A stretch of DNA of 29,597 nucleotides from a virus: positions 1 through 29,597 of IMG/VR virus record IMGVR_UViG_3300042539_000311, one strand, 5' to 3'. Positions within the stretch are counted from its first letter, which is position 1, and every line of letters starts with the position of its first letter. The translations under genes and the position numbers were made by a program. Positions 1 to 7,155 of the stretch are shown one piece after another. Below the pieces are notes generated by a model. That model ran no database searches. It worked only from the letters and a program-made list of their open reading frames with translations, and had not been told where the DNA came from.

Positions 1-1
1 T

Positions 2-169
2 ACGACTATCGTATCTAAATGGCGACACAACTTCGTCACGTGCAACTGTGACGACAGAGAAAAGCACGTCTTTGTAGATGGTGGGTTTGATTACTTCCGA
101 TATGGATGGGGCAACCAAGCATCGTTTACAGAGGTAGAAGTCACGGTAGACGACGAGCAAGTGGAGTAG
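2..169 (+). CDS. 3' end of an unidentified rightward gene (partial)
   Basis: An open frame runs from the left edge of the window to a TAG stop at 167-169, giving the last 55 residues of a protein whose start lies outside. The visible part is acidic near its end and contains one TCNCDD cluster (two cysteines) and an aromatic stretch, FDYFRYGWG. It lies 6 nt ahead of the next rightward gene, so the two are probably co-transcribed. I do not recognise the family. The lack of stops, the close spacing and the shared direction are the only support for it being a real gene. Confidence 0.55.
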   Translation, partial: TTIVSKWRHNFVTCNCDDREKHVFVDGGFDYFRYGWGNQASFTEVEVTVDDEQVE

Positions 170-175
170 CCAAAC

Positions 176-628
176 ATGCAAACGTTCATTCCATATGGTC
201 ACTGGTTTGGGTCTAACGCATTGGTATTAGACCGGCAAAGACTCGGTAAGCAAAGAGTAGAAGGCTTGCAGATCCTCAACACGCTGCTAGGCCTGTCCAA
301 GGGTTGGGCAAACCACCCTGCCGTAAAGATGTGGGAAGGCTACGAAGAAGCACTAGCCAAGTACACGGCGTGCATCTGTGATGAGTGGGTTTGGCGAGGC
401 TACCAAGACACCGTGAAAGAGAAGGTGGAAAAGATGTTCCCTTTGGTAGACCTGGACCTGCCGATCCAGAGGTTCAACCTGCCCAACTTCCTCTTTGATA
501 TGGATGTCGCAATATCACACAGGTCAAACCTAATCCGCAAAGATCCCGCTTACTACGGGCCGTTGTGGGTGGGCGTTCCTAATGACTTGCCATACAAGTG
601 GCCAGTACCGAAAGTCGGTCTTTCATAA
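176..628 (+). CDS. Pyrimidine-dimer DNA glycosylase-like protein (MSMEG_6728 type)
   Basis: This 150-aa protein resembles the actinobacterial MSMEG_6728 family, which is related to pyrimidine-dimer glycosylase / T4 endonuclease V-like repair enzymes. What is seen: the N-terminal MQTFIPY, the block LDRQRLGKQRVEGLQIL, then NHPAVKMWEGYEEAL, a DEWVWRGY segment, and near the end SHRSNLIRKDP followed by a VPNDLPYKWP tail. These are the conserved blocks I associate with the family. The expected activity is removal of UV-damaged bases from phage or host DNA; this is inferred from family resemblance, and the exact substrate is not shown. The start follows the previous stop by 6 nt. The last 50 nt overlap the convergent deaminase gene on the other strand. 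Confidence 0.7.
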   Translation: MQTFIPYGHWFGSNALVLDRQRLGKQRVEGLQILNTLLGLSKGWANHPAVKMWEGYEEALAKYTACICDEWVWRGYQDTVKEKVEKMFPLVDLDLPIQRFNLPNFLFDMDVAISHRSNLIRKDPAYYGPLWVGVPNDLPYKWPVPKVGLS

Positions 629-983
629 GACCCTTGGGGGTCGTCCACACCACGGTGTGGACACCGCTGTTCCACAGCAACTCTTGGCAACGCTCACAAG
701 GCTTAGCAGTACCAAGGGCACCACTACGAGTGATTCGGGCCACGTACAGCGTGGCCCCTTTCACGTTCCCGGCCTTGCGTATCGCCGCTTCCTCAGCGTG
801 GTATGAAACACCAGACAATTCAACCTGTGCAGGTGAGTTGCGGTACCGGTTGAACCCAGTGCTCAAAATGCTGCCACCACGAACAAGAGCAGCCCCTACA
901 CGCCATTGAGCGTGAGGGGCTTGCTCTGCCTGCACAAGGGCGAGCCTGAGCCAGCGAATGTCAGACGCGGTAATCTGGATCAT
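579..983 (-). CDS. Zinc-dependent cytidine/deoxycytidylate deaminase-family protein
   Basis: This 134-aa protein carries the two signature motifs of the deaminase superfamily: H62-A-E64-E (zinc ligand His and catalytic Glu) and P95-C96-x-x-C99 (two zinc-binding cysteines). Such enzymes deaminate cytosine nucleosides or nucleotides; in phages dCMP deaminase supplies dUMP for dTTP synthesis. The short length and the HAEE/PCERC spacing fit the family, but I cannot separate cytidine from dCMP deaminase. The ATG start lies inside the end of the WhiB gene (23-nt overlap), so it is the last gene of the leftward operon. Its 3' end overlaps the convergent glycosylase gene by 50 nt. Confidence 0.75.
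   Translation of the reverse strand: MIQITASDIRWLRLALVQAEQAPHAQWRVGAALVRGGSILSTGFNRYRNSPAQVELSGVSYHAEEAAIRKAGNVKGATLYVARITRSGALGTAKPCERCQELLWNSGVHTVVWTTPKGLMKDRLSVLATCMASH
643..662. terminator. Perfect 20-bp palindrome between convergent genes (possible bidirectional terminator)
   Basis: The sequence GTCCACACC-AC-GGTGTGGAC forms a perfect 9-bp inverted repeat with a 2-nt centre (7-8 bp stem if a 4-nt loop is needed). It lies 15 nt past the stop of the rightward glycosylase gene and inside the 3' part of the leftward deaminase gene. Its position suits transcription termination between converging transcripts, but there is no U-tract on either side, so it could equally be a protein-binding palindrome. 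Confidence 0.35.
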
Positions 984-1404
984 TACGAAGAGTGTCCTCT
1001 ACCCACTCCTTGGTAGTGCCCAGGATGGAAGCAAGCACACCGACCGGGTGTTTGCCCGTGGCCCGCTTTGCGTAATACGCTGCCTTCTTGATAGGGATCT
1101 TGATGTCATGCAAGGTGACTGTTTCCGCTGACAGAGGGCGGCGCTCCTTGGGGGGTAACCCACCGTAGGTGCCATCCGTGATGATGTTGTCCAAAGCGAA
1201 CTTGACACACTCCAGGCGCACAGGGCAGGGGATGCACCGCATCCGAGCACGGGCCACTGGTAGAGAGTTGTCAATGCCTTCCCCACGTTCTGGGAAGAAG
1301 TCATCTGTGGGAGCGCCTTTACAGTTGGCATGTGCTCTCCACCCCCCTGTCCCCCAGGTCTTTAGGCCTGGTAGTTGGATCATGGGGTTCTCTAGCGTGG
1401 TCAA
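961..1404 (-). CDS. WhiB-family iron-sulfur regulator (first copy)
   Basis: This 147-aa protein has the WhiB cysteine pattern C28, C57, C60, C66 (C-x28-C-x2-C-x5-C), expected to bind a [4Fe-4S] cluster. It also has DDFFPERGE after the first cysteine and the GGLPPKERR turn that follows the cluster in this family. WhiB proteins act with the primary sigma factor in actinobacteria; phage versions can modulate host transcription. The chosen start is TTG, preceded by a strong GAAGGAG seven bases upstream; an ATG seven codons later (1383) is possible but has a poorer ribosome site. The C-terminal half beyond residue 90 is unique, basic and possibly DNA-binding. It follows the glycosyltransferase gene by 11 nt. 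Confidence 0.88.
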   Translation of the reverse strand: MTTLENPMIQLPGLKTWGTGGWRAHANCKGAPTDDFFPERGEGIDNSLPVARARMRCIPCPVRLECVKFALDNIITDGTYGGLPPKERRPLSAETVTLHDIKIPIKKAAYYAKRATGKHPVGVLASILGTTKEWVEDTLRNDPDYRV

Positions 1405-1415
1405 GGGGTACTCCT

Positions 1416-2477
1416 TCAGAGGTTTGCGAAGATGTCAGTCAGCCTATCTACCCCGTGCCGAATGTCGCAACTTTCGACTAGTTCTCGGTTACGAATGGCC
1501 TCTTCACGACGCACACCTACATCAGAAAGTTCTCTTATGTGACGTAACCAGTCATGGGCCTTCTTAGCAGTGCGCCCGATACCCATATCTTGTGCTAGTC
1601 GAATGTACTCACCTAGATGTTGTGCTACAAAGGGCACTCCTGCTGCTGCGTACTCAATACCTTTTTGATAAGACTTGCTAAGGTTAAAGGGGGCATCTCG
1701 CAATGGCACGATACCTATGTCCATCGACATGAGATCTGGGTACCCCATGTAATCGGTAAGTGGCTTAGTAGTCACTAGAGGCCCTGCAACACCGATGCGA
1801 GAAGCAAACGAGGGCGCAGAGGCATAGTCACCACCGTGGTACAGCGAGGCTTTACCTTGACGCACCAGCGGGGGCACGATGCCCCGCAGGGTCTCAATAT
1901 CCCCACTACGGTGCAAGGTAGACCCTACCCAGCCAATGATTGGGGTGGGGGTGTCCTCATGCTGTCGGGGGGTAAACCGGGCAAGGTCAACTGTGTTGCT
2001 GTTCACCACGATCTCTCCTTTGGTAAACCGGCTGATGCGATCAGCAAGGTAAGGAGTGCTAACGATCAGCACGTCAGAGTGAGCGAGGGTGGTCTTGTAG
2101 TACGTCGTGTTTTCTTCTGCGTTGACCTTTGGGTGATTGGCCTGAAATGCGTGGTTACTGGGGTCAAGTCCCCAGTACCAGTCGTCAACGTCGTTGACGA
2201 TCTTCTGACCATATGCCTTAGCCTTTGAGATGTTCTCTGCAATGCCCCTGTGCATCAGCCGCTGCATGTACACCACGTCAATGTCATGAATGGCACCATC
2301 ATCGGTACCCACCTCAAAGTGCGTCTTGTTCCACAAGAGGGTGCCAGTCACGGTCTTGAATGGAAGACGATCTCGGTACTGCCCGAGCCGTACCCACCCT
2401 GATCCTCCCCATCGTTCTTTCTCATCATGGGTGCGCTCTGGGCTAATCCAGTCGCCAGATACAAAGCCGATCTTCAT
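1416..2477 (-). CDS. GT-B fold glycosyltransferase, family 4-like
   Basis: A 353-aa protein with the layout of a GT-B glycosyltransferase. The N-terminal half contains NDVDDWYWGLDPSN (95-108), similar to the DVDD segment of phage and bacterial family-4 enzymes. The C-terminal half has a Rossmann-like WVGSTLHRSGD region (183-193) and the donor-binding stretch SKSYQKGIEYAAAGVPFVA (267-285), where K/E residues normally contact the nucleotide sugar. It would transfer a sugar from an activated donor; in phages the acceptor may be DNA bases or virion proteins, and nothing here settles which. Its ATG overlaps the end of the HTH gene by 4 nt. The length is normal for the family and no truncation is seen. 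Confidence 0.8.
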   Translation of the reverse strand: MKIGFVSGDWISPERTHDEKERWGGSGWVRLGQYRDRLPFKTVTGTLLWNKTHFEVGTDDGAIHDIDVVYMQRLMHRGIAENISKAKAYGQKIVNDVDDWYWGLDPSNHAFQANHPKVNAEENTTYYKTTLAHSDVLIVSTPYLADRISRFTKGEIVVNSNTVDLARFTPRQHEDTPTPIIGWVGSTLHRSGDIETLRGIVPPLVRQGKASLYHGGDYASAPSFASRIGVAGPLVTTKPLTDYMGYPDLMSMDIGIVPLRDAPFNLSKSYQKGIEYAAAGVPFVAQHLGEYIRLAQDMGIGRTAKKAHDWLRHIRELSDVGVRREEAIRNRELVESCDIRHGVDRLTDIFANL

Positions 2478-2677
2478 GAGCGCTTACGGCGAATCCAAGT
2501 CAGTTCAAACGCTCTGATCTCATCTAGATTCCACAGAGGAGTAGCAGACAACTGGGTAATCGGCTTTGGAAAGTCCAAGCGTTTACGAAGGGCGTGGATC
2601 TGCTGCTTCTGGCAGCCCAACACCGTTGCTACTTCGGCTGTGCCACCAATGAGGTGGATAGCAATCTGGTTGTACAT
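2474..2677 (-). CDS. Small helix-turn-helix DNA-binding protein
   Basis: A 67-aa protein whose central part (about residues 13-32) reads as a helix-turn-helix, GTAEVATVLGCQKQQIHALR, followed by a predicted wing (TPLWNLDEIRAF). This matches the general plan of excisionase/MerR-like phage regulators. The ATG sits behind AAGGAGCATA, and its first base is the last base of the preceding WhiB stop (TAATG), implying translational coupling. The tail is basic (IRRKRS). The placement between two regulators and a glycosyltransferase suggests a regulatory role, but the target is unknown. Confidence 0.6.
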   Translation of the reverse strand: MYNQIAIHLIGGTAEVATVLGCQKQQIHALRKRLDFPKPITQLSATPLWNLDEIRAFELTWIRRKRS

Positions 2678-3063
2678 TATGCTCCTTGAGAGGTGATGGA
2701 GAAGATGACTTCCATAAGGTCGAAATCTTGATGTGATTTAGGGATTAATGAGATGCTGCACCTACAGTCGGGAGGCTTAGGTGCTTGTAAACACTGAGCG
2801 CACCGGCACCCTGACCGATACCGTTCAATGCTGCCGTGTGGTAGCAAGTGTGGGCGCTTACGGTCTTGTGGCGACAATCCTGCCCACAACCCCCACACTT
2901 CCTCGTTGTCATCGCAGTACTCTTTGCACTCCTGCCACACCGGGCAGGCGTTGCAAACGTACTTACCCACTGCGTAGAACTGGTTAGGTGCTTTTGACTC
3001 CACCGGTGGGAAGAAGAAGTCAGCGTGCAATCCTTGGCATAGGGCGCTGTCTAACCAATCCAT
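2677..3063 (-). CDS. WhiB-family regulator with added HGxxxYxxGCRCxxC zinc tail (second copy)
   Basis: This 128-aa protein has a WhiB core: C9, C37, C40 and C46 (C-x27-C-x2-C-x5-C), DFFFPP after the first cysteine, and GLWAGLSPQDRKR (58-70), the usual G[VI]WGG turn and basic helix. Directly after it comes HGSIERYRSGCRCAQC (76-91), a Cys-rich motif known to me from many small actinophage proteins, and then two further cysteines (C100, C102). The fused tail may bind a second metal and extend DNA contact; that is inference. The ATG abuts the previous stop. With the other WhiB gene in the same operon, two different copies would be expressed together. Confidence 0.88.
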   Translation of the reverse strand: MDWLDSALCQGLHADFFFPPVESKAPNQFYAVGKYVCNACPVWQECKEYCDDNEEVWGLWAGLSPQDRKRPHLLPHGSIERYRSGCRCAQCLQAPKPPDCRCSISLIPKSHQDFDLMEVIFSITSQGA

Positions 3064-3336
3064 TCAGGACAGGGTTTCCCACCCACACCCGGCGTACCCA
3101 GCGATGTCGATCCAATGATCTTCCTTACCTGGGGAGGTCATCATGCGAGACACCTTCTGGAGGATGTTCAAGAGCGCAACGTCATGCGCGTGGATTTCAA
3201 TGCCGAGGTAGATAGACCACAGGTCTGCAATGACCTCAAAGTTCCGAGAAGGTTCGTCATAGTCCATGTTGCGGTCACCGGTAATGACCTCAATAGCCTT
3301 GTATAGAACGTCTTGCCGAGGTGAGTTATCCAACAC
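3064..3336 (-). CDS. DUF6378-type phage protein
   Basis: A 90-aa protein matching the DUF6378-type pattern as I recall it: ITGDRNMDYDEPSRNF near the N-terminus, then IADLWSIYLG, HDVALLNILQKVSRM and finally DHWIDIAGYAGC. Proteins of this kind are frequent in phage nucleotide-metabolism or replication neighbourhoods; the all-helical pattern with conserved acidic residues recalls MazG-like pyrophosphohydrolases, but no activity is established. The start is GTG, behind an AAAGGCGG site that lies in the end of the preceding small gene (11-nt overlap). Confidence 0.72.
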   Translation of the reverse strand: MLDNSPRQDVLYKAIEVITGDRNMDYDEPSRNFEVIADLWSIYLGIEIHAHDVALLNILQKVSRMMTSPGKEDHWIDIAGYAGCGWETLS

Positions 3337-3520
3337 TGCCGCCTTTGTGCTTGTTATCCCTGTAGTACAGGACTTTTGATCGGAGTTGATCTACTTCTAT
3401 TGCAGCGGTTACCACAAGGTTTACTAAGTCTGATGGAAGATCTGGCCGGTTACTGGCGGCAAGCAGACGGTCACTGAGACTTGGTGGTAACCCTGCTTGG
3501 GGGTCGCCATAAGATAACAA
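3326..3520 (-). CDS. Small hypothetical protein
   Basis: A 64-aa reading frame that fills the gap between two supported genes, with a TTG start 3 nt after the stop of the preceding gene and an 11-nt overlap with the next. It is mostly helical and has no recognisable motif (LSDRLLAASNRPDLPSDLV then AAIEVDQLRSKVLYYRDN). The ribosome site (GGGTGATC) is weak and the start codon uncommon. Gene packing is the main reason to accept it. Confidence 0.5.
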   Translation of the reverse strand: MLSYGDPQAGLPPSLSDRLLAASNRPDLPSDLVNLVVTAAIEVDQLRSKVLYYRDNKHKGGSVG

Positions 3521-3523
3521 AGA

Positions 3524-4954
3524 TCACCCACCCAAGTCAATTATGTCCGTGATAAACCTGTCGGTTTGATTAACGTCCATACCGCCACCAGGAAGTTGGC
3601 GAGCGTTGTCGCCAGCACGGGCACCAAAGATACGAGAAAGCACACCGCTCCCTGTGCGCGCCTCAACTTCCATGCGCAACACTTCTCGGTTGTCATTGAT
3701 GTTCTTGAACTTGTCAATGAGGCTAAACAATCTGTCCATTTCAGATGACAGAGCGGGGTCAAGACCTTGGCCTTCTAGTTCTTCTGCAAACCGTGCGAAC
3801 AAAACTCGGCTTGCTTGCATCTCAATCATCGCCTGGAGCACGCCATTGAGTTGATCCTTGGTGCGGATCTCTACAGGCAACTTGAACCCACATTCGGAAT
3901 GTTCCTTGAATGCAGGACAACGTGATGCTAGGTAGCAATTATCACACTGCCTAAGAGGAGACGAGTTGTACCTGATTACAGGGGTATCAACGGGGTCCAC
4001 TTCAATGGATTCCCCTTGATCTGTAAAGGTTTCCATACCCATAGACACAATGTGTTCGATGCCCATAACGGGTAGCAATACACGGTCTTGTTCGTGCCGC
4101 TTGTTGATGGGTCCAGTAGTAATAGGAGTAGGGGCAGGTTCCACCAAACCTGGGGAGTCAGCAAAACCATCAATAGCAATTATTCCCCCCTCTTCTGATG
4201 TAGAGAATTCATCCTCGTCATCAAGTGCTGGGGGGTCATAGGCCCCAACCGTACGCTGCTCCCACTGCTGCCACGACCGGATTGCCAGCGTGCCGAGCGC
4301 TGTCACACTGTCCTCCATCACCTCGTTGAAGTCCACCCCGAGGCGGATGATGTCAGCCCGGTGGCGCTTACGCGATGACTCCTTCTGTTGCGCTGGGTAA
4401 CGGCGCAGGCTGTGACCGTCCCAAACCTGGGTCTCCCCATAACGGATGGCCGAAGTCCAAGACCCCACCACGACCGCATCCCATGGTAATGCTTCGATGA
4501 TGTCAGGCTTGCTAGTGATACCTATCAGGCGGGCATCCCACCGCTGTGACAGAGACCGGATACGCGGCAGGGTCTTGCCGTTGATCGCCTTGTCGCTGAT
4601 CGCTACGCGACCATACCGCTGGCATAGCCAGGCCAGCCGTTCCAGGTCATCGTCATCAGACCACACAGGAATGTACTTGTCACCCAAGAACTCCCCGTCA
4701 AAATCGGGCCGACCAATGATGAGCGCCAAGTCGTCGGCGTATGACCGTACGAAGTCCCCGTACCGAGACACATCCTCGTCACCCTCTGAGGAGTAGAGCA
4801 GCAGGTCTGCACCCCGGTACACCTCTTGCAGGTTGAACTCTTTGGTCTTGGGAATGCTGAGGTGGGTAACGTTGATCCCAATCCTCTTGATGTTGTTAGT
4901 CAGAAGGAGAGATCGGTGTGATCCTTTTTCTCCGCCACCGAAGTACACATGCAT
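3524..4954 (-). CDS. Two-part phage protein: TGT/DpdA-like N-terminus and Cys-cluster C-terminus
   Basis: 476 aa. Residues 1-200 read as an alternating alpha/beta domain beginning MHVYFGGGEKGSHRSLL. They include a pattern recalling phage tRNA-guanine transglycosylase paralogues (DpdA-like): YIPVWSD (95-101), ARLIGITSKPDIIEALPWDA (141-160) and VGSWTSAIRYG (163-173). The DSGAF-type catalytic motif of those enzymes is not visible, so any such domain is probably inactive or divergent. A low-complexity acidic linker (240-300) follows. Then comes a cysteine cluster C337-x2-C-x5-C-x8-C355, a helical region, and a Gly-rich end. The start overlaps the previous stop (TGATG). No firm function; the TGT link is my own pattern reading. 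Confidence 0.7.
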   Translation of the reverse strand: MHVYFGGGEKGSHRSLLLTNNIKRIGINVTHLSIPKTKEFNLQEVYRGADLLLYSSEGDEDVSRYGDFVRSYADDLALIIGRPDFDGEFLGDKYIPVWSDDDDLERLAWLCQRYGRVAISDKAINGKTLPRIRSLSQRWDARLIGITSKPDIIEALPWDAVVVGSWTSAIRYGETQVWDGHSLRRYPAQQKESSRKRHRADIIRLGVDFNEVMEDSVTALGTLAIRSWQQWEQRTVGAYDPPALDDEDEFSTSEEGGIIAIDGFADSPGLVEPAPTPITTGPINKRHEQDRVLLPVMGIEHIVSMGMETFTDQGESIEVDPVDTPVIRYNSSPLRQCDNCYLASRCPAFKEHSECGFKLPVEIRTKDQLNGVLQAMIEMQASRVLFARFAEELEGQGLDPALSSEMDRLFSLIDKFKNINDNREVLRMEVEARTGSGVLSRIFGARAGDNARQLPGGGMDVNQTDRFITDIIDLGG

Positions 4955-5427
4955 CAGTCATCCTTCCAAATGCGCTCTGCCTCTTTCAATGCCTGGCGGT
5001 TCATCTCACCGACCAAATCATCCCATTGACGCATGTCTCGTTGCTGCACCCACTCTGGGCGAAGCACGTAGGGGCAAGCCACCATCAACGTGGGGATGCC
5101 AAGGGCCACCGTCTTGGCGCACACCGTGGGGTCATTGTCTACGTACCAGGATGGTCTACCGAACACCGCGCCCACTCGGTGGATCTTCTCTGCCTTCAAC
5201 TCAGGAATGGTTTCGTCAATGACCTCGTACATAGAAGGCTTGAACTTCTCTGACTTAAGCCAAGCCTCCATAGCATCACGAGGGTAGTCCTCATTAACAA
5301 TGAGGCAGACTCGCCCCATGTAACGGTCGCTAAGCATCGACCACAAGGCTCTACCATCAGCATCCGGTTGACGAAGGGGCAAAGTGTCAGCGGGCCTGGC
5401 GATAACTGAGAAGTTGAAAAGGATCAC
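4954..5427 (-). CDS. HAD-like fold phage protein of unknown function
   Basis: 157 aa. The N-terminus MILFNFSVIARP is followed by SDRYMGRVCLIVNED, a helix, and then RPSWYVDNDPTVCAKTVALG with IPTLMVACPYVLRPEW. The WYVDNDP block followed by a helix and a hydrophobic strand is like the late conserved motif of HAD-superfamily proteins in several actinophages. The usual N-terminal DxD nucleophile is absent, so a phosphatase role is doubtful. GTG start with GAGG eight bases upstream; the stop overlaps the next gene by one base. Confidence 0.6.
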   Translation of the reverse strand: MILFNFSVIARPADTLPLRQPDADGRALWSMLSDRYMGRVCLIVNEDYPRDAMEAWLKSEKFKPSMYEVIDETIPELKAEKIHRVGAVFGRPSWYVDNDPTVCAKTVALGIPTLMVACPYVLRPEWVQQRDMRQWDDLVGEMNRQALKEAERIWKDD

Positions 5428-5436
5428 GACACAACC

Positions 5437-5898
5437 TCAGTCGTACATTCCTTTTTGCTTACGAAGCACGTGTGTAACGTGCGACTGGAACGGGCAGTAG
5501 TGACATAGATACTGCCGGTTCTCTTTGGGCACACCGATCTTGTGACCAATGGTCTTGGACTCATCCTCGTAATCAGGGCATCCTTTGGATGAATTCGGCT
5601 GACCATGGCGGTTGAAGCACTTGATGGCCTCTACCTTAAGGTCGTCGCGCATCTCACGAACTTCCCATTCGTTCTTGGCAAGTTCCGCTTTGATCTGGGT
5701 TTCATCACCAAGTTTGTTCCAGGTGTCCTCATCACAACGCAAGATGAGACTCTTGTGAGCGTCTGGATCAGGGTTATCTGCTCGCTGTAGATGCCGGTTA
5801 CAGAGTTCGATCAACTCCATGTCGTACTCTGCGGGGCCATCGTAATCACGAAGGCGGTACATGGTTTTACACGACTGGCATGTCAAAAGACGTGGCAT
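5437..5898 (-). CDS. Conserved Cys-rich zinc-binding phage protein
   Basis: 153 aa with an N-terminal pair C7-x2-C10 (TCQSCKTMYRLRDYDG), a charged helical middle, and a C-terminal group of cysteines (C94, C107, C132, C135; YLCHYCPF near the end). The two CxxC pairs 122 residues apart probably close one zinc site. I recall similar proteins in Streptomyces phages, with the same KCFNRHG and KGVPKE-type segments, but their role is unknown. It is the first gene after the predicted promoter at 5922-5950 and has a GGAG site eight bases before its ATG, so it probably opens the operon running down to the deaminase. Confidence 0.72.
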   Translation of the reverse strand: MPRLLTCQSCKTMYRLRDYDGPAEYDMELIELCNRHLQRADNPDPDAHKSLILRCDEDTWNKLGDETQIKAELAKNEWEVREMRDDLKVEAIKCFNRHGQPNSSKGCPDYEDESKTIGHKIGVPKENRQYLCHYCPFQSHVTHVLRKQKGMYD

Positions 5899-5921
5899 AT
5901 TGATCTCCTACTAGATTACCG

Positions 5922-5950
5922 ATTGTAACAACAAAAGAGAGCGTCAGCAA
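5922..5950 (-). promoter_or_regulatory. Predicted sigma-70-type promoter of the leftmost operon
   Basis: On the minus strand TTGCTG (5950-5945) is followed by exactly 17 bases and TACAAT (5927-5922), close to the TTGACA/TATAAT consensus. Transcription would begin near 5915, about 17 nt before the ATG of the Cys-rich gene. The -35 element overlaps the end of the preceding small gene. It separates the low-complexity protein block from the operon containing both WhiB genes. Confidence 0.6.
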
Positions 5951-6135
5951 GAACCGCAGGCGCAACCTTCACCATGGGTGACAAAACCGTAGTGCATCGG
6001 TATTTCTTTCGCACGGATAGCAACGTTGCTCATGTCAACCTCACCACCACGGCTCGGTGTCAGGCTCTTATAGCGGCCATCACGCTGGCCTAGTTTCATA
6101 TCAGCATTTGCTGAACGGGATTCGTTTACTGCCAT
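5944..6135 (-). CDS. Small hypothetical protein with C-terminal CACGSC
   Basis: A 63-aa protein, polar and probably flexible at its N-terminus (MAVNESRSANADMKLGQRDG), ending in GEGCACGSC with three cysteines in the last six residues, which could bind metal or form disulfides. It has an AAGGATAAC ribosome site and follows the 334-aa low-complexity gene by 15 nt, so it seems to be the last member of that group. No family is recognised. Confidence 0.65.
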   Translation of the reverse strand: MAVNESRSANADMKLGQRDGRYKSLTPSRGGEVDMSNVAIRAKEIPMHYGFVTHGEGCACGSC

Positions 6136-6150
6136 GGAGTTATCCTTATC

Positions 6151-7155
6151 TCAAGAGAATGAAATGTCGTCATTAGACACAGCGTTTTCCCAGGTGCTGT
6201 ACCTCTTGTTTTTATCACGGAATCGCCCGCCCCCTGTAGGGGGCTTACTCTGAGGTTTATTGCTTTGAGGATCATTTGTGTTGGGCACTGGTGGCACTTG
6301 CAACGCTCCTGACATAGTGGGCGACGGGTTGACGCCTTGCGCCTGCTGTTTCTTACTCTGCTGTTGTTTATTCCACTCATCACGAAGTTGCTTCTGGTCA
6401 GCCACCCGCTGGGAAGCAGTATAAGGAACACCGCCTCTTTTAATATTGTTCTCCAACTGCGACTGCTGCGCCTTATTACGCATGTCACGAAGGAAGGCAC
6501 CACCGTAACCAGGGGCTGACGAGACTTGCTCATCTGTCCAGTTAGCAACAGCGTTGATATCCTGCTTGTTATTCATGTTTACAAGGCCCCCTCTAGTAGG
6601 GGACTGCATCATGGGCCGGGGGCCTGCTGGGGTGTTACCCCGAACACCACGCACCGTATTGGAAGGGTTACCACTATTCATACGAGTAGGAGATGGCAAA
6701 GTGGGCAGGTTGTCCAAATCCCCTGCCATCTTTTGAGCCTGCCTAATACGGCGACCTAACGCCCCGGCCTGAGAAAAGGCAGAGCCAGCCCCGGCGAGCA
6801 ACCCTGAGGTGGTGGCCATAGCACTCTGCAGACGCCCAATCTCTTTGGCCGGGTTCGTAGCGGAGCCACCCCCAAAGTCTCTGGAGGCTGACCAGGAGGT
6901 GCCCCCTCCTCTGCGTACGTTGGGGCCAGTTACACCCTCACTAAGCATTGCGGAATAACTAGGGTCTCTACTAGAGAACCGACCGCCTACCTGAGAACCG
7001 TCATCACCTGAATACCAACGGTTTACTTCCCACCGCCGCCAGTTAGTGTCGTAATCAGCCTTGGTGTCTGACCACCCACGTTGTCCGTATGGGTCGAACC
7101 CTGCAGCCCTACCTTCTCGCTGGGCCATGCCCCGTTGGTACATCTCACCGGCCAT
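6151..7155 (-). CDS. Low-complexity, largely disordered protein (334 aa)
   Basis: 334 aa rich in Gly, Asn, Gln, Ser, Pro and Arg. It starts MAGEMYQRGMAQREGRAAGF with a following DPYGQRGW, has a short Ala-rich hydrophobic-helical patch (LQSAMATTSGLLAGAGSAF, about 109-127), and then long Pro/Asn/Gln stretches (VPPVPNTNDPQSNKPQSKPP). No enzyme motif is visible. The DPYG segment is shared with the 165-aa protein encoded at 7733-8230. The start overlaps the previous stop (TAATG). Proteins of this composition in phages may be internal virion, scaffold or assembly proteins, but nothing here proves it. Confidence 0.7.
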   Translation of the reverse strand: MAGEMYQRGMAQREGRAAGFDPYGQRGWSDTKADYDTNWRRWEVNRWYSGDDGSQVGGRFSSRDPSYSAMLSEGVTGPNVRRGGGTSWSASRDFGGGSATNPAKEIGRLQSAMATTSGLLAGAGSAFSQAGALGRRIRQAQKMAGDLDNLPTLPSPTRMNSGNPSNTVRGVRGNTPAGPRPMMQSPTRGGLVNMNNKQDINAVANWTDEQVSSAPGYGGAFLRDMRNKAQQSQLENNIKRGGVPYTASQRVADQKQLRDEWNKQQQSKKQQAQGVNPSPTMSGALQVPPVPNTNDPQSNKPQSKPPTGGGRFRDKNKRYSTWENAVSNDDISFS

